Notes under the pieces: generated by a model
Told to the model about the DNA's origin: nothing
Database searches by the model: none
Seen by the model: the letters and a program-made list of their open reading frames with translations, nothing else
Assembly (NCBI RefSeq): GCF_000739875.1
Contig: NZ_BBJR01000042.1
Span: 32,191-96,190, forward strand
Direction of reading: 5' to 3'
DNA: 64,000 bases
Source of the DNA: Comamonas aquatica NBRC 14918
GTDB taxonomy: Bacteria > Pseudomonadota > Gammaproteobacteria > Burkholderiales > Burkholderiaceae_C
Translations under genes and position numbers: made by a program
In this document: one piece after another, positions 42,050 to 51,697 of the stretch
Layout of the letters: every line of letters begins with the position of its first letter
How positions within the stretch are numbered: the first letter of the stretch is position 1

Positions 42050-42589
42050 GACAAGTGCCAGAGCAGGGACAGCAAATTCTCTCAGATTCATCCGCCGCGA
42101 AAGGGCCGCCACCGCCCTGGAAACTACGGAGGTGGGCACTGACACCCTCCGGGTTGCGCCGGGATGTCGGCACAGGCACGGTGCTCCCCGGCGCCACACA
42201 GTCCAGCCTATAACCCAGTGCAACCGGCGGCACCGCCCGCCAGGCAGGCAGGCAGGCAGGCAGATGATTGATGCTGACCATGGATTCCAGCTGCAAAAAA
42301 TACATAGCGGCTTGCGCAGTCTGGATAAGCACTATCCGCCAATTTTTTGGCACATTTCTCGGTGATGTCCATCCACAGCCCATCAGACAGACGAACCGCC
42401 CTGAACACCGGATGAGACGCCACGCCCGAGCTGGGTGGGGTTCACGCTGTCATGACGCAGACATTGAGCCGCATTGCTGTTGCCGGGGTCGCTGCCAACA
42501 GGCCCTCACCCGCCTTGTGGCAGGCCCGTCTCCAGTGCATCGCCCGCCAGCCGGTGCGCCATCACCACTGGGTGCGGGGTGGTTCACGG
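42050..42589. other. 540-bp region without a recognisable gene, containing a tetranucleotide repeat
   Basis: No open frame here resembles a known protein. The region must contain the promoter of the PAS-GGDEF gene. Visible structures are the (CAGG)5 repeat at 42241-42263, a small palindrome GGATAAGCACTATCC (42323-42337) and an AT-rich stretch around 42290-42360. The part nearest 42589 is GC-rich and looks like lost coding sequence, but nothing can be identified. Confidence 0.55.
42241..42263. repeat. Tetranucleotide repeat (CAGG)5CAG
   Basis: Five perfect copies of CAGG plus CAG. It lies about 190 bp upstream of the PAS-GGDEF start codon on the minus strand, outside any supported gene. Such tracts are prone to slippage. 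Confidence 0.9.
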
Positions 42590-42832
42590 TCAGCGCTGGG
42601 CACGCTGGTGTTGCCGCAAGGTGTACAGGTACAGCTGCTCCACCTTCTCTCGCGCCCAGGGGGTCTTGCGCAGAAAGCGCAGGCTGGACGGAATGCTGGG
42701 ATCCAGGTTGAAGCAGCGCACGGGAATGCGCGCGCCCAGCTCGGCCCAGCCGTAGTGGTCGACCAGGTCGGTGAGCATGCGCTCCAGCGTCAGGCCATGC
42801 AGGGGGTTGCGCGGTTGTTCTTGGGAAGTCAT
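42590..42832 (-). CDS. VF530-family (DUF2132) DNA-binding-like protein
   Basis: An 80-residue protein matching the VF530 fold family: [20 protein letters not shown] with [13 protein letters not shown], then [20 protein letters not shown] and EKVEQLYLY. The family has a compact helical structure and is annotated as double-stranded-DNA-binding-like, but its cellular role is unknown. ATG 42832. It follows the terminator of the glycosyltransferase gene and so needs its own promoter or read-through. Confidence 0.88.
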   Translation of the reverse strand: MTSQEQPRNPLHGLTLERMLTDLVDHYGWAELGARIPVRCFNLDPSIPSSLRFLRKTPWAREKVEQLYLYTLRQHQRAQR

Positions 42833-42850
42833 CGCCAGATCCTGGAATCG

Positions 42851-42888
42851 TTAAAAAAGCCCCTCCGGCCGTGGGCCAGGAGGGGCTT
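42851..42888 (-). terminator. Rho-independent terminator after the glycosyltransferase gene
   Basis: Stem AAGCCCCTCC (42857-42866) and GGAGGGGCTT (42879-42888), with an inner GGCC/GGCC pairing in the loop, then a T-run on the minus strand (plus-strand A-tract 42853-42858). It starts 24 bp beyond the stop at 42912. Confidence 0.9.
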
Positions 42889-42911
42889 GCTCGCGCATGG
42901 CGGGCAAGGCA

Positions 42912-43661
42912 TCACTCGCGCCAATGCTCCGCCACCCAGGTGGCGGGCTGGATGTAACGGAAGCGCCGATTGCGGCGACCTGCCAGGGCATCGGGCGGGT
43001 TGCATTCGCCATGGAAGATCACGATGCGCGCATTCGGTGGCACAAACGTGGGCTTCCAGAAGTTGGTCGGCCAGGTCGGGATGCAGTGGTACTTGAAGCT
43101 CGGGCACCACTCGGCCGGCCAGTACTTGAGCTTGCCTTGCTTGTGGATCGCATCCGACAAGTAGGCCTGCTCATTGCGGAACTGCTTGCGGATGTCCTCG
43201 AAGTGGCCGCGGAAATACTCCAGCACGTCGGCATGCGCCCCCAGCTCGAAGCGGTACACGGACGAGTTCCCCGTGATGCGCCACGGACGCTTGTGGTCGT
43301 GGATGATGAGGAACTCACCGGGGTAGGTGAAGAAGTCATCCAGAGGTCCGGTGATGACCACGTCCACATCCAGGAACAGCGCCGTTCCGCGCAGGCCGTG
43401 CAGGTCTTTGGTGAACGTGGTCAGCTTGGTCCAGCCACGCTCGGGGATGCCTGGGGGCAGGTCCAGCGAGGGAATGGGCAGGCATTCGACCTCGGAACGA
43501 ATCCCTTCAGCGTTGTCGGTCAGGCAGACAAAGCGAAAATCACCACTGAGATGACGGCGCACCATGGCGTACAGGCGGTTCACATATTCCGGCCCGTATT
43601 TGGTGCCCCACTTCATGCACAGGATATGGCGCTGTGGCGCGGTGGAGGTGGTTGTGCTCAT
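42912..43661 (-). CDS. Putative glycosyltransferase
   Basis: A 249-residue soluble protein with a GT-A-like layout: HILCMKWGTKYGPEYVNRLY at the start, FRFVCLTDNAEG, and a DxD motif in TALFLDVDVVITGPLDDFF, as in nucleotide-sugar transferases of the GT8 sort. Later WPTNFWKPTFVPPNARIVIF and FHGECNPPDA contain His/Asn residues often near the metal. The sugar donor and acceptor are unknown. ATG 43661 has only a weak ribosome-binding site. It lies 18 bp after yhbY on the same strand and is ended by a strong terminator. No surface-polysaccharide genes are nearby. Confidence 0.8.
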   Translation of the reverse strand: MSTTTSTAPQRHILCMKWGTKYGPEYVNRLYAMVRRHLSGDFRFVCLTDNAEGIRSEVECLPIPSLDLPPGIPERGWTKLTTFTKDLHGLRGTALFLDVDVVITGPLDDFFTYPGEFLIIHDHKRPWRITGNSSVYRFELGAHADVLEYFRGHFEDIRKQFRNEQAYLSDAIHKQGKLKYWPAEWCPSFKYHCIPTWPTNFWKPTFVPPNARIVIFHGECNPPDALAGRRNRRFRYIQPATWVAEHWRE

Positions 43662-43679
43662 GCTGGTGCGCGGCAAGGC

Positions 43680-44147
43680 TTAGTGACCTTTTTTGGTCGA
43701 CTTGGGGCCTGCCTTCTTGGCACGCTTAACGAGACCACCCTGGGTCAGGCGCTGGTTGCCCAGCACGCGAATCTGCTTGACCTCGGGCTTGCTGCCGGCA
43801 CGGCCGAACTTCAGCAGCTTGATGTCGCGGGGGCCGGCCTTGCGGTCTTCGTCCAGCGCCTTGTCCTTGTCGGGAATGGGGCGCCACAGGACCAGCAGCT
43901 TGCCGATGTGTTGGATGGGAGCGGCGTTGAGTTCGTCGCACAGTTGCAGGTAGACCTGTTCGCGCGCGGCACGGTCGTCGCCGAACACACGCACCTTGAT
44001 CAGGCCATGCGCATTCAGGGCGGCGTCAACTTCCTTCTGGACGGCGGGTGTCAAGCCGTCACCACCGATCATGACCACGGGGTCCAGATGGTGGGCGTTG
44101 GCGCGGTGTTCCCGGCGCTCCGCGGGAGTTAATTCAATTTGGGGCAT
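43680..44147 (-). CDS. yhbY: YhbY-family (CRM domain) RNA-binding protein
   Basis: A 155-residue protein with an N-terminal CRM domain: [20 protein letters not shown] then [20 protein letters not shown] and [20 protein letters not shown]. YhbY associates with 50S precursors in E. coli. The C-terminal basic extension ([14 protein letters not shown]) is longer than in E. coli (about 97 residues). ATG 44147 is only 32 bp from the rlmE start on the opposite strand, so the two promoters must overlap or lie within each other's leader. The same divergent yhbY/rlmE layout occurs in E. coli. Confidence 0.94.
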   Translation of the reverse strand: MPQIELTPAERREHRANAHHLDPVVMIGGDGLTPAVQKEVDAALNAHGLIKVRVFGDDRAAREQVYLQLCDELNAAPIQHIGKLLVLWRPIPDKDKALDEDRKAGPRDIKLLKFGRAGSKPEVKQIRVLGNQRLTQGGLVKRAKKAGPKSTKKGH

Positions 44148-44179
44148 GCCCGTATTATCGAGGCTGGAAGAAATTTGCG

Positions 44180-44833
44180 ATGAATACCAAAACGAAAAGC
44201 AAGAAGGTCAACAAGAATTGGCTGAATGCCCACCTGAACGACCCTTATGTGCAAGCCGCCCAAAAGGACGGCTACCGCGCCCGCGCGGCCTACAAACTCA
44301 AGGAAATCGACGAAACCTTCAAACTGATCCGCCCCGGGCAGATCGTGGTGGATCTGGGCTGCACGCCCGGCGCTTGGAGCCAGTATGTGCGGCGCAAGAT
44401 GTCGCCCGCCGGGGCTGCCGCCGGCACGCTGAACGGCACCATCATCTCGCTGGACCTGCTGCCCATGGAACCCATCGAGGGCGTGCACTACATCCAGGGC
44501 GACTTCCGTGAAGAGTCTGTACTCACCCAGCTGGAAGCCGTCGTCCAGGGCCGCCCTGTCGACGTGGTGGTCTCCGACATGGCCCCCAACCTGTCTGGCA
44601 ACAGCACCACCGATGGTGCCCGGGTGGAGCACCTGATCGAGCTGGCCGTGGACTTTGCCAGCCACCACCTGCGCCCCGAAGGTGCCCTGGTGGCCAAGGT
44701 GTTCCATGGCCCCGGCTACGACGATTTGGTCAAGCTGTTCCGTGAGCATTTCAAGGTCGTCAAGACCCTCAAGCCCAAGTCCTCGCGCGACAAATCGTCC
44801 GAGACTTTCCTGATCGGCATGGGCCTGAAATAA
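44180..44833 (+). CDS. rlmE: 23S rRNA Um2552 methyltransferase RlmE (FtsJ)
   Basis: A 217-residue heat-shock rRNA 2'-O-methyltransferase. The SAM site is [39 protein letters not shown] holds the catalytic Asp, and Lys residues of the KDK tetrad are in [14 protein letters not shown] and [10 protein letters not shown]. An internal Gly/Ala-rich insert ([12 protein letters not shown]) is common in betaproteobacteria. It is the first gene of the rlmE-ftsH-folP-glmM block. Confidence 0.96.
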   Translation: MNTKTKSKKVNKNWLNAHLNDPYVQAAQKDGYRARAAYKLKEIDETFKLIRPGQIVVDLGCTPGAWSQYVRRKMSPAGAAAGTLNGTIISLDLLPMEPIEGVHYIQGDFREESVLTQLEAVVQGRPVDVVVSDMAPNLSGNSTTDGARVEHLIELAVDFASHHLRPEGALVAKVFHGPGYDDLVKLFREHFKVVKTLKPKSSRDKSSETFLIGMGLK

Positions 44834-44921
44834 AAACCGGGAACACCAGGGTTGACCCAACGCACAGCGGAAAACCCCAGTTTCCTATTGCCTTGGCGGG
44901 AATAAGGGTTCGGCCCTGCCG

Positions 44922-44950
44922 CTTGAAAGACCTAAAATGGGTCGCATATG
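44922..44950 (+). promoter_or_regulatory. Candidate sigma-32 heat-shock promoter of ftsH
   Basis: CTTGAAA (44922-44928) followed after 14 bp by CGCATATG (44943-44950) closely matches the sigma-32 pattern CTTGAAA-N13-15-CCCATnT. It lies 55 bp upstream of the ftsH start. Heat-shock control of ftsH is established in E. coli, so the match is credible but untested. Confidence 0.65.
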
Positions 44951-45004
44951 GATGCATAGCGTCCATGTGTGACTGTATTTCTCCTTTTTTCCTTGGAGCC
45001 CCGC

Positions 45005-46930
45005 TTGAACAATCAGTGGTTTTCAAAAATTGCCGTCTGGCTGGTCATTGCCATGGTGTTGTTTACGGTTTTCAAGCAATTTGATAACCGCAGCAGCACT
45101 GGTGCAAACCACATCGGCTATTCGGAATTCCTCTCTGAGGTGCGCAACAACCGCATCAAGAGTGCAACCATTCAGGAAGGTCAGGGCGGTACCGAGATCG
45201 TTGCCTTGACCACCGACGATCGTCGCATTCGCACGACGGCCACCTACCTGGACCGCGGTCTGGTCGGTGACCTGATTGCCAACGATGTCAAGTTCGACGT
45301 CAAACCCCGCGAAGAAGGCTCGCTGCTGATGAGCCTGCTGATCAGCTGGGGCCCCATGCTGCTGCTGATTGGCGTGTGGGTGTACTTCATGCGCCAGATG
45401 CAGGGCGGCGGCAAGGGCGGTGCGTTCAGCTTCGGCAAGTCCAAGGCGCGCATGCTGGACGAGAACAACAACACCGTCACCTTTGCCGACGTGGCCGGTT
45501 GCGATGAAGCCAAGGAAGAAGTCAAGGAAGTCGTCGACTTCCTGAAGGACCCCAACAAATTCCAGAAGCTGGGTGGCCGCATCCCCCGTGGCCTGCTGCT
45601 CGTCGGCCCGCCCGGTACCGGCAAGACCTTGCTGGCCAAGTCGATTGCCGGCGAGGCCAAGGTGCCCTTCTTCTCGATTTCCGGCTCCGACTTCGTGGAA
45701 ATGTTCGTCGGCGTGGGCGCGGCCCGTGTGCGCGACATGTTCGAGAACGCCAAGAAGAATGCCCCCTGCATCATCTTCATCGACGAAATCGATGCCGTGG
45801 GCCGCCAGCGTGGCGCCGGCATGGGCGGCGGCAATGACGAACGCGAGCAGACGCTGAACCAGATGCTGGTCGAGATGGATGGTTTTGAAACCAACCTCGG
45901 CGTGATTGTCGTGGCGGCCACCAACCGTCCCGACATCCTGGATGCCGCCCTGCTGCGCCCCGGCCGCTTCGACCGTCAGGTCTATGTGACGCTGCCCGAC
46001 ATCCGTGGCCGCGAACAGATCCTGAACGTGCACATGCGCAAGATCCCCGTGGGCCAGGACGTGAATCCGTCCGTGATTGCCCGCGGCACGCCTGGCATGT
46101 CCGGCGCCGATCTGGCCAACCTGTGCAACGAAGCCGCCCTGATGGCTGCGCGCCGCAACGCCCGCACCGTGGAGATGCAGGACTTCGAGAAGGCCAAGGA
46201 CAAGATCATCATGGGCCCCGAGCGCAAGTCCATGGTCATGCCCGAGGAAGAGCGCCGCAACACGGCCTACCACGAAGCAGGCCACGCCCTGATCGGCCGC
46301 CTGCTGCCCAAGTGCGATCCCGTGCACAAGGTCACCATCATCCCGCGCGGCCGTGCACTGGGCGTGACCATGAGCCTGCCCGAGAAGGACCGCTACTCCT
46401 ACGACAAGGAGTACATGCTGAACCAGATCGCCATGCTGTTTGGGGGCCGCATCGCGGAAGAGGTGTTCATGAACCAGATGACCACCGGCGCCTCGAACGA
46501 CTTCGAGCGTGCGACCCAGATCGCGCGCGACATGGTGACGCGCTACGGCATGAGCGACGCCCTGGGCACCATGGTCTATTCCGAACAGGATGGTGAGCCC
46601 TTCCTGGGCCGCAGCTTCAGCAAGGGTGCCAACCTTTCGGAGGCCACCATGCAGAAGGTGGACGATGAAGTGCGCCGCATCATTGACGAGCAGTACAACC
46701 TGGCACGCAAGCTGATCGAAGACAACAGCGACAAGATGCACGCCATGGCCAAGGCCATGCTCGAATGGGAAACCATCGACACCGAACAGCTGGATGACAT
46801 TTTTGCCGGCAAGGATCCCCGCCCTCCCAAGGACTGGGTCCCCCGCACGCCCAAGTCCAGCGATGATGGCAATTCGTCCGGGGGCGGCACACCCGCTGTG
46901 GACGCCGACCCATCACCGACTGCGGCTTAA
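45005..46930 (+). CDS. ftsH: ATP-dependent zinc metalloprotease FtsH
   Basis: A 641-residue inner-membrane AAA+ protease that degrades LpxC, sigma-32 and misassembled membrane proteins. Two N-terminal helices ([20 protein letters not shown] and [20 protein letters not shown]) flank a periplasmic domain. Walker A is [11 protein letters not shown], Walker [10 protein letters not shown], the SRH is [20 protein letters not shown], and the zinc site is HEAGH. The start is TTG 45005, with GGAG eight bases upstream; it gives the usual [11 protein letters not shown]-terminus. A sigma-32-like promoter precedes it and a terminator follows. Its regulators HflKC are at 3768-6025. Confidence 0.98.
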   Translation: MNNQWFSKIAVWLVIAMVLFTVFKQFDNRSSTGANHIGYSEFLSEVRNNRIKSATIQEGQGGTEIVALTTDDRRIRTTATYLDRGLVGDLIANDVKFDVKPREEGSLLMSLLISWGPMLLLIGVWVYFMRQMQGGGKGGAFSFGKSKARMLDENNNTVTFADVAGCDEAKEEVKEVVDFLKDPNKFQKLGGRIPRGLLLVGPPGTGKTLLAKSIAGEAKVPFFSISGSDFVEMFVGVGAARVRDMFENAKKNAPCIIFIDEIDAVGRQRGAGMGGGNDEREQTLNQMLVEMDGFETNLGVIVVAATNRPDILDAALLRPGRFDRQVYVTLPDIRGREQILNVHMRKIPVGQDVNPSVIARGTPGMSGADLANLCNEAALMAARRNARTVEMQDFEKAKDKIIMGPERKSMVMPEEERRNTAYHEAGHALIGRLLPKCDPVHKVTIIPRGRALGVTMSLPEKDRYSYDKEYMLNQIAMLFGGRIAEEVFMNQMTTGASNDFERATQIARDMVTRYGMSDALGTMVYSEQDGEPFLGRSFSKGANLSEATMQKVDDEVRRIIDEQYNLARKLIEDNSDKMHAMAKAMLEWETIDTEQLDDIFAGKDPRPPKDWVPRTPKSSDDGNSSGGGTPAVDADPSPTAA

Positions 46931-46947
46931 GCGGACACAGCACAGCA

Positions 46948-46970
46948 ACGGGGCCTTCGCGCCCCGTTTT
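46948..46970 (+). terminator. Rho-independent terminator after ftsH
   Basis: ACGGGGC (46948-46954), 6-nt loop, GCCCCGT (46961-46967), then TTTTCTTTT. It begins 18 bp after the ftsH stop, so folP and glmM probably depend on read-through or a separate promoter. Confidence 0.88.
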
Positions 46971-47011
46971 CTTTTGGCCGCCTCCTGGCGCGATTCTTTG
47001 GGAGCCTGCCC

Positions 47012-47848
47012 ATGTATTGGCAAACCTCACGCTTTCTACTGGACCTGCAACGCCCGCTGATCATGGGCATTGTCAACAACACCCCGGACTCCTTTTCCGA
47101 CGGGGGCCGGCACCGGGATCTGGCGGCCGTGCGTCACGCGGAAAAGCTGATTCGTGACGGCGCCGACATTCTGGACATCGGCGGCGAATCGACACGCCCG
47201 GGCTCCCCAGCCGTGCCACAGGACGAGGAGATGCGCCGCGTCCTGCCCGTGGTGCAGGAAGCCGTCAAGCTCAGGGTCCCAATTTCCGTGGACACCTACA
47301 AGCCCGCCGTGATGCAGGCTGTGCTGGACGCTGGGGCGGACATCGTCAACGACATCTGGGGCCTCCGGCAACCCGGCGCCCAGGACGTGGTGGCCCGCCA
47401 CCCCAGCTGTGGGGTCTGCCTGATGCACATGCACCAGACGCCCCAGAACATGCACCTGGACCACATGTCCGGTGACCCGGTGCCGCAGGTGCGTGATTTC
47501 CTGCTGCACGAAACCCAGTCGCTGTTGCAGCGCGGGGTGCAGCGCAACCGCATCGTCTGGGACTACGGGATTGGTTTTGGCAAGAGCGTGGCACAAAATT
47601 TTGCACTGCTTGCGCGCCAGCACGAGCTGCTGGAACTAGACTTCCCGCTTTTGGCAGGTTGGTCGCGCAAGGGCTCCCTGGGCACGGTCAGTGGCCTTGC
47701 GGTCGAGCAACGCATGGTCCCCAGCGTCGCTGCGGCGCTGCTGGCCGTCGAGCGCGGTGCACGGGTGGTCCGGGTCCACGATGTGGCGGACACCCGGGCC
47801 GCCTTGTCCGTCTGGCAAGCCATGCAACCACCCGCCACCTCCGCATAA
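47012..47848 (+). CDS. folP: Dihydropteroate synthase
   Basis: Condenses 4-aminobenzoate with the pterin diphosphate in folate synthesis; the sulfonamide target. The 278-residue product shows [40 protein letters not shown] and the C-terminal [12 protein letters not shown], all substrate-site motifs. In many species the first motif reads NVTPDSFSD; here it is [12 protein letters not shown] 47012 follows GGGAG. glmM begins 18 bp after the stop, so the two are co-transcribed, as in E. coli. Confidence 0.96.
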   Translation: MYWQTSRFLLDLQRPLIMGIVNNTPDSFSDGGRHRDLAAVRHAEKLIRDGADILDIGGESTRPGSPAVPQDEEMRRVLPVVQEAVKLRVPISVDTYKPAVMQAVLDAGADIVNDIWGLRQPGAQDVVARHPSCGVCLMHMHQTPQNMHLDHMSGDPVPQVRDFLLHETQSLLQRGVQRNRIVWDYGIGFGKSVAQNFALLARQHELLELDFPLLAGWSRKGSLGTVSGLAVEQRMVPSVAAALLAVERGARVVRVHDVADTRAALSVWQAMQPPATSA

Positions 47849-47865
47849 AACCAAGGACAACACGC

Positions 47866-49200
47866 ATGGCACGCACCTATTTCGGCACCGATGGCATCCG
47901 CGGCAAAGTGGGCCAGTCGCCCATCACCCCGGATTTCGCACTCCGTCTGGCACATGCCGTGGGGCGGGTGCTCAAGCGCACCCAGGAGCGCCCCTCCGTG
48001 CTGATCGGCAAGGACACCCGCATCTCGGGCTACATGCTGGAAGCCGCCATGGAAGCGGGCTTCAACGCCGCTGGCGTGGATGTCACCTTGCTGGGCCCCC
48101 TGCCCACCCCCGGCGTCGCCTACCTGACGCGCACCCAGCGCGCCAGCCTGGGCGTGGTCATCAGCGCCAGCCACAACCCGTTTTACGACAACGGCATCAA
48201 GTTCTTCAGTGCCCAGGGCACCAAGCTAGACGATGCCTGGGAAGAAGCCGTCGAGACCGCGCTGGACGAAGCCCCGCAATGGGTCGACTCGGCCGCGCTG
48301 GGCAAGACCAAGCGCCTGGATGACGCCGCAGGCCGCTACATCGAGTTTTGCAAGAGCACCTTCGACAACCACCTGTCCCTGCGCGGGCTGCGGATTGTGG
48401 TCGATGCCGCCCACGGCGCGGCCTACCACATCGCCCCCAAGGTGTTCCATGAACTGGGGGCCGAGGTCATTGCGATTGGTTGCCAGCCGGATGGTCTGAA
48501 CATCAACCACGATGTCGGCGCCACCCACCCCGAAGCGCTGACACTCGCGGTGCGCGCCAACCACGCCCACTATGGCGTGGCGCTGGATGGCGATGCCGAC
48601 CGCCTGCTGATGGTTGACCAGACCGGCCGCCTGTACAACGGCGACGAGCTGATGTACCTGATGGTGCAGGACCGCGTGCAGCGCGGCATGCAGGTCCAGG
48701 GTGCCGTGGGCACCTTGATGACCAACATGGCCGTGGAAGTGGCCCTCAAGCAGCGCGGCATCGAGTTTGTGCGCGCCAAAGTGGGCGACCGCTACGTGCT
48801 GGAAGCCCTGAACGACAAGGGCTGGCAGATCGGTGGCGAGGGCTCCGGCCACCTGCTGGCCCTGGACAAGCACACCACGGGCGACGGACTGGTTTCCGCA
48901 CTGCAGGTGCTGCAAAGCTGCGTGCGCAGCGGCAAGACCTTGGCACAGCAGCTGCAGGAGCTGACGCTGTTCCCGCAGGAGCTGATCAACGTGCGCCTGG
49001 CCCCGGGCCAGGACTGGAAGAGCAATACCCAGCTGGCCCAGACGCAAGCGGCCATCGAACAGCAGTTGGGCGACAGCGGCCGCGTGCTGATCCGCGCCAG
49101 TGGCACCGAGCCGCTGCTGCGCGTGATGGTGGAGGCGCGCGATGCCGCCCAGGCCCGCCACTGCGCCCAGCAGTTGGCCGACGCCGCCCGTGCGGGTTGA
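47866..49200 (+). CDS. glmM: Phosphoglucosamine mutase
   Basis: Interconverts glucosamine-6- and -1-phosphate on the way to UDP-GlcNAc and peptidoglycan. The 444-residue product begins [20 protein letters not shown]. The phosphoserine loop is [18 protein letters not shown], the metal loop [15 protein letters not shown], the sugar loop GEGSGHL, and the C-terminal phosphate loop [18 protein letters not shown] 47866 follows AAGGA. The folP-glmM coupling is conserved. Confidence 0.97.
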   Translation: MARTYFGTDGIRGKVGQSPITPDFALRLAHAVGRVLKRTQERPSVLIGKDTRISGYMLEAAMEAGFNAAGVDVTLLGPLPTPGVAYLTRTQRASLGVVISASHNPFYDNGIKFFSAQGTKLDDAWEEAVETALDEAPQWVDSAALGKTKRLDDAAGRYIEFCKSTFDNHLSLRGLRIVVDAAHGAAYHIAPKVFHELGAEVIAIGCQPDGLNINHDVGATHPEALTLAVRANHAHYGVALDGDADRLLMVDQTGRLYNGDELMYLMVQDRVQRGMQVQGAVGTLMTNMAVEVALKQRGIEFVRAKVGDRYVLEALNDKGWQIGGEGSGHLLALDKHTTGDGLVSALQVLQSCVRSGKTLAQQLQELTLFPQELINVRLAPGQDWKSNTQLAQTQAAIEQQLGDSGRVLIRASGTEPLLRVMVEARDAAQARHCAQQLADAARAG

Positions 49201-49323
49201 CCCACGATGGCAGCGCGGGGCTGGCCCCGCATCCAGATCCGCACCAGCTGCGTGCGGATTGCTTGCATTTATCTGGCAAGCGGCCACAATCGACGCAACG
49301 CACCATTTTTGTGCAGCCCTATG

Positions 49324-49354
49324 GCCCGGACAACCCTGTTGCCCGGGCCTTTCT
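49324..49354 (+). terminator. Probable terminator between glmM and rnk
   Basis: GGCCCGGACAAC and GTTGCCCGGGCC pair with one mismatch around a 3-nt loop, followed by TTTCT. The T-tract is short. It is 120 bp after glmM and 60 bp before rnk, so it fits the end of the folP-glmM transcript. Confidence 0.5.
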
Positions 49355-49415
49355 CCGTGTAGGCGTCTGACCTTTGACACACGGTTTGTTCCACACATCC
49401 GCTAGGAAGCACCTC

Positions 49416-49829
49416 ATGGCCACCACCAAGCCTGCTATCACCCTGTCTGCATTGGACATGGACCGCCTCGAAACCCTGATGGAAAAGCTGCCCAGCAACT
49501 TCCCGGGCCTGCAAGCCCTGGAGGCCGAACTCAACCGCGCGGACGTGCTGGAGCCGCACGAAATGCCGGCCAATGTGGTCACGATGAACTCCACCGTCCG
49601 CTTCACCCTGCTGGAAAGCGACAAGAGCCAGACTCTGACCCTGGTCTACCCCAAGGAAGCCGATGGCAGCCCGGACAAGGTGTCGGTGTTCGCCCCTGTG
49701 GGCACGGCCCTGCTGGGCCTGCGCGAAGGCGATGTGTTTGCGTTGCCCAGCCCAGCCGGCAAGCCCGTGACCGTCCGCGTGGATGCCATCACCTACCAGC
49801 CTGAAAGCGCTGGCGAACTGCACCGCTGA
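49416..49829 (+). CDS. rnk: Regulator of nucleoside diphosphate kinase (GreA/GreB-fold)
   Basis: A 137-residue protein of the Rnk family, which binds RNA polymerase through a C-terminal GreA-like domain. The N-terminal coiled coil is DMDRLETLMEKLPSNFPGLQ, the middle VLEPHEMPANVVTMNSTVRF is diagnostic, and the C-terminal half has VFAPVGTALLGLREGDVFAL. ATG 49416 follows AGGAAG. Rnk was named for its effect on Ndk levels in Pseudomonas; whether it affects the ndk at 16696 is unknown. It appears monocistronic. Confidence 0.93.
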   Translation: MATTKPAITLSALDMDRLETLMEKLPSNFPGLQALEAELNRADVLEPHEMPANVVTMNSTVRFTLLESDKSQTLTLVYPKEADGSPDKVSVFAPVGTALLGLREGDVFALPSPAGKPVTVRVDAITYQPESAGELHR

Positions 49830-49971
49830 GCCAGCCAGACGCTGGACACACCCCGCAGCGCACGCGCTGCCTAGCGAAACACCGGAGCACAAGGCGGCGG
49901 CACTGGGAATTACCCATCCTTGCCGAGCCTGTGATTTCAGACAATGCTGAAAGCATCCATTCCTAGGCACA

Positions 49972-50577
49972 ATGTTCGCCATGACACAGACACCCCCACT
50001 TCCTCCATTGAACCGGCAATTCGTTTCGCACTTTGGCGAGATGGGCAGCCGTTGGGGCATCAACCGCACCGTGGGGCAGATCTACGCGTTGCTCTACCTG
50101 TCGCCACGCGCGCTGAATGCGGAGGAAATCTCGGAAACCCTGGAGTTCTCCCGCTCCAACGTCAGCATGGGGCTGAAGGAATTGCAGTCGTGGCGACTGG
50201 TCAACCTGCGCCACCACCCCGGTGATCGGCGCGAATACTTCGAGGCCCCCCAAGACGTGTGGGAAATTTTCCGTCGCCTGGCCGAGGAACGCCGCCGCCG
50301 CGAGATCGAACCCACCCAGTCCATGCTGCGCTCGGCCCTGCTGGAAGAGGCCTCGTCCGATGACGAGCGCCACGCCCAGCAGCGCATGCAAGACATGTAC
50401 GAGCTGATTGAAAAGCTCATGACCTGGTTTGACGATGTGCAGCGCCTCAAGCCCGAAACAGCCATGCAACTCATGGGCATGGGGGCGGCGGTGACCAAGG
50501 TGCTGGACTTCAAGGACCGGCTCATCGGCGGCAAGGGCAAGTCCAGCAAGGACAGCGATCCGACGCCGGAACAGTAA
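49972..50577 (+). CDS. GbsR/MarR-type transcriptional regulator
   Basis: A 201-residue protein with a winged HTH typical of GbsR-like regulators: FVSHFGEMGSRWGINRTVGQ, ALNAEEISETLEFSRSNVSM (recognition helix region), and LKELQSWRLVNLRHHPGDRR. A C-terminal helical region follows with RLAEERRRREIEPTQSML. ATG 49972 and 49981 are both possible. Proteins of this type often stand near bd-oxidase or membrane-stress genes in betaproteobacteria. The cyd operon ends about 1.1 kb away, on the other strand, so control of cyd is possible but unproven. A terminator follows at 50617. Confidence 0.88.
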   Translation: MFAMTQTPPLPPLNRQFVSHFGEMGSRWGINRTVGQIYALLYLSPRALNAEEISETLEFSRSNVSMGLKELQSWRLVNLRHHPGDRREYFEAPQDVWEIFRRLAEERRRREIEPTQSMLRSALLEEASSDDERHAQQRMQDMYELIEKLMTWFDDVQRLKPETAMQLMGMGAAVTKVLDFKDRLIGGKGKSSKDSDPTPEQ

Positions 50578-50616
50578 GCCAGGCACGCGCATCACCTGCG
50601 CGGCCTAACATCGACC

Positions 50617-50639
50617 AGGGCCTGCATGCAGGCCCTTTT
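50617..50639 (+). terminator. Rho-independent terminator after the GbsR-type gene
   Basis: A perfect 20-base palindrome AGGGCCTGCATGCAGGCCCT (50617-50636) followed by TTTT on the plus strand. It begins 40 bp after the stop codon and lies between two convergent genes. Confidence 0.85.
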
Positions 50640-50661
50640 GCTTGTCCGGCCCAAGGACCGC

Positions 50662-51558
50662 TCAGCCTCCGGGCCGCGTTGTCGCAATCTGGCTGCGCAA
50701 GGCGCGCAGCTGGGCCTTGAGGGTCTGGGCATGGCCCGGACCCAGGCGCAGCAGGATCTTGTGGCCTGCCGACAGCGACTGCCATTGGGAATCCGCCAAT
50801 TCATAGCGCAGCCAGGGCTGCTGGGGCGCAACCGAACCCTGGACCTCCACCAGGCGCAACGCCACAGGCTGCGCAGACTCTGGCGCCTGCAGCAAGTGGT
50901 CAATCACAGCCACCAACCGGTCATTGAAGTACTGGCCGGGGTAGCCGAGCTCTTCATAGGCTTGTTGCAGCACTGGATAAAAGCGGCGGTACAGGGCTGC
51001 GGCCTTGACCACGTCCACACTGGCCACAAAGCCGACCACCGCGTCATAGCGCGCACTGTTCTCCGGGGCGATCTGCAAGCGGCCATCGGCTGTTTGCTGG
51101 GTAAGCATGCGCCCCCCGATGGGGTACAAGGGCCACAGGCGCGGCGCAGCATGGCCGCGCGGCAGGTTGTCGATGGTCGCCACGATGTGGTGGGCCAGCC
51201 CCTGCAGGGCCACGAACTTGAGCACCTGCGTGCGGCCCAGCCAGTCGCTGACCGCCTGTTCCAACCCGGCCGCATCGGGCGCAGGCGCACCTGCCTGGGT
51301 GGGTTCGGCTACCGGGTGCTGTGGGCCTTCGGGCTGTGCCGGTGCGGCAGCGGGCGCAGGTTCTGGGGGCTGCGACACAGGGGCGGCCTCCGGGGCTGCG
51401 CTCGATACCGGCGCTGGCGGTGCCACGGTTGGCGGGGTCTGCATGCGCTGCCAGGCATACCAGCCGCCCGCCGCCAGCGCCAGCAACAGGGCGGCAGCCG
51501 CCAGCTTGTTGCCACGGGACGTGGATGGCCGTGGGGGTCTGAGGTCGTGATCGGTCAT
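50662..51558 (-). CDS. DUF3014-domain membrane-anchored protein
   Basis: A 298-residue protein with a short cytosolic N-terminus, one membrane helix (LAAAALLLALAAGGWYAWQR) and a periplasmic Pro/Ala-rich linker. The conserved domain contains LGRTQVLKFVALQGLAHHIV, LPRGHAAPRLWPLYPIGGRM and RFYPVLQQAYEELGYPGQYF, matching DUF3014. The function is unknown. ATG 51558 begins MTDHDLRPPR. It is downstream of cydX on the same strand, but a strong terminator separates them. Confidence 0.88.
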   Translation of the reverse strand: MTDHDLRPPRPSTSRGNKLAAAALLLALAAGGWYAWQRMQTPPTVAPPAPVSSAAPEAAPVSQPPEPAPAAAPAQPEGPQHPVAEPTQAGAPAPDAAGLEQAVSDWLGRTQVLKFVALQGLAHHIVATIDNLPRGHAAPRLWPLYPIGGRMLTQQTADGRLQIAPENSARYDAVVGFVASVDVVKAAALYRRFYPVLQQAYEELGYPGQYFNDRLVAVIDHLLQAPESAQPVALRLVEVQGSVAPQQPWLRYELADSQWQSLSAGHKILLRLGPGHAQTLKAQLRALRSQIATTRPGG

Positions 51559-51647
51559 GGCCTGGGGTTCTCCTGTCTGCGGGCTTGATCAGGTGTCCCA
51601 CCATACCGCGCCCTGCCGCGCTTGCCTACCCATAGTGCGAGCAGGCA

Positions 51648-51676
51648 TAAAAAAACCGCCTTCCCGGGAAGGCGGT
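51648..51676 (-). terminator. Rho-independent terminator of the cydDCABX operon
   Basis: ACCGCCTTCCC (51655-51665) and GGGAAGGCGGT (51666-51676) form a long perfect palindrome, with a T-run on the minus strand (plus-strand A-tract 51649-51655). It lies 22 bp beyond the cydX stop. Confidence 0.9.
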
Positions 51677-51697
51677 CATGGTGTGTGAGCCCGCGCG

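Noticed and set aside
42060..42180. A possible riboswitch in the leader of the PAS-GGDEF gene
   Set aside because: Short pieces resembling glycine or cobalamin elements (such as CTCTCAG on the plus strand) are present, but the ordered core motifs and pairing of those classes are missing.
43727..44147. The longer yhbY C-terminus as a fusion
   Set aside because: The extra residues are a simple basic tail without a second domain, and such tails are common in betaproteobacterial YhbY.
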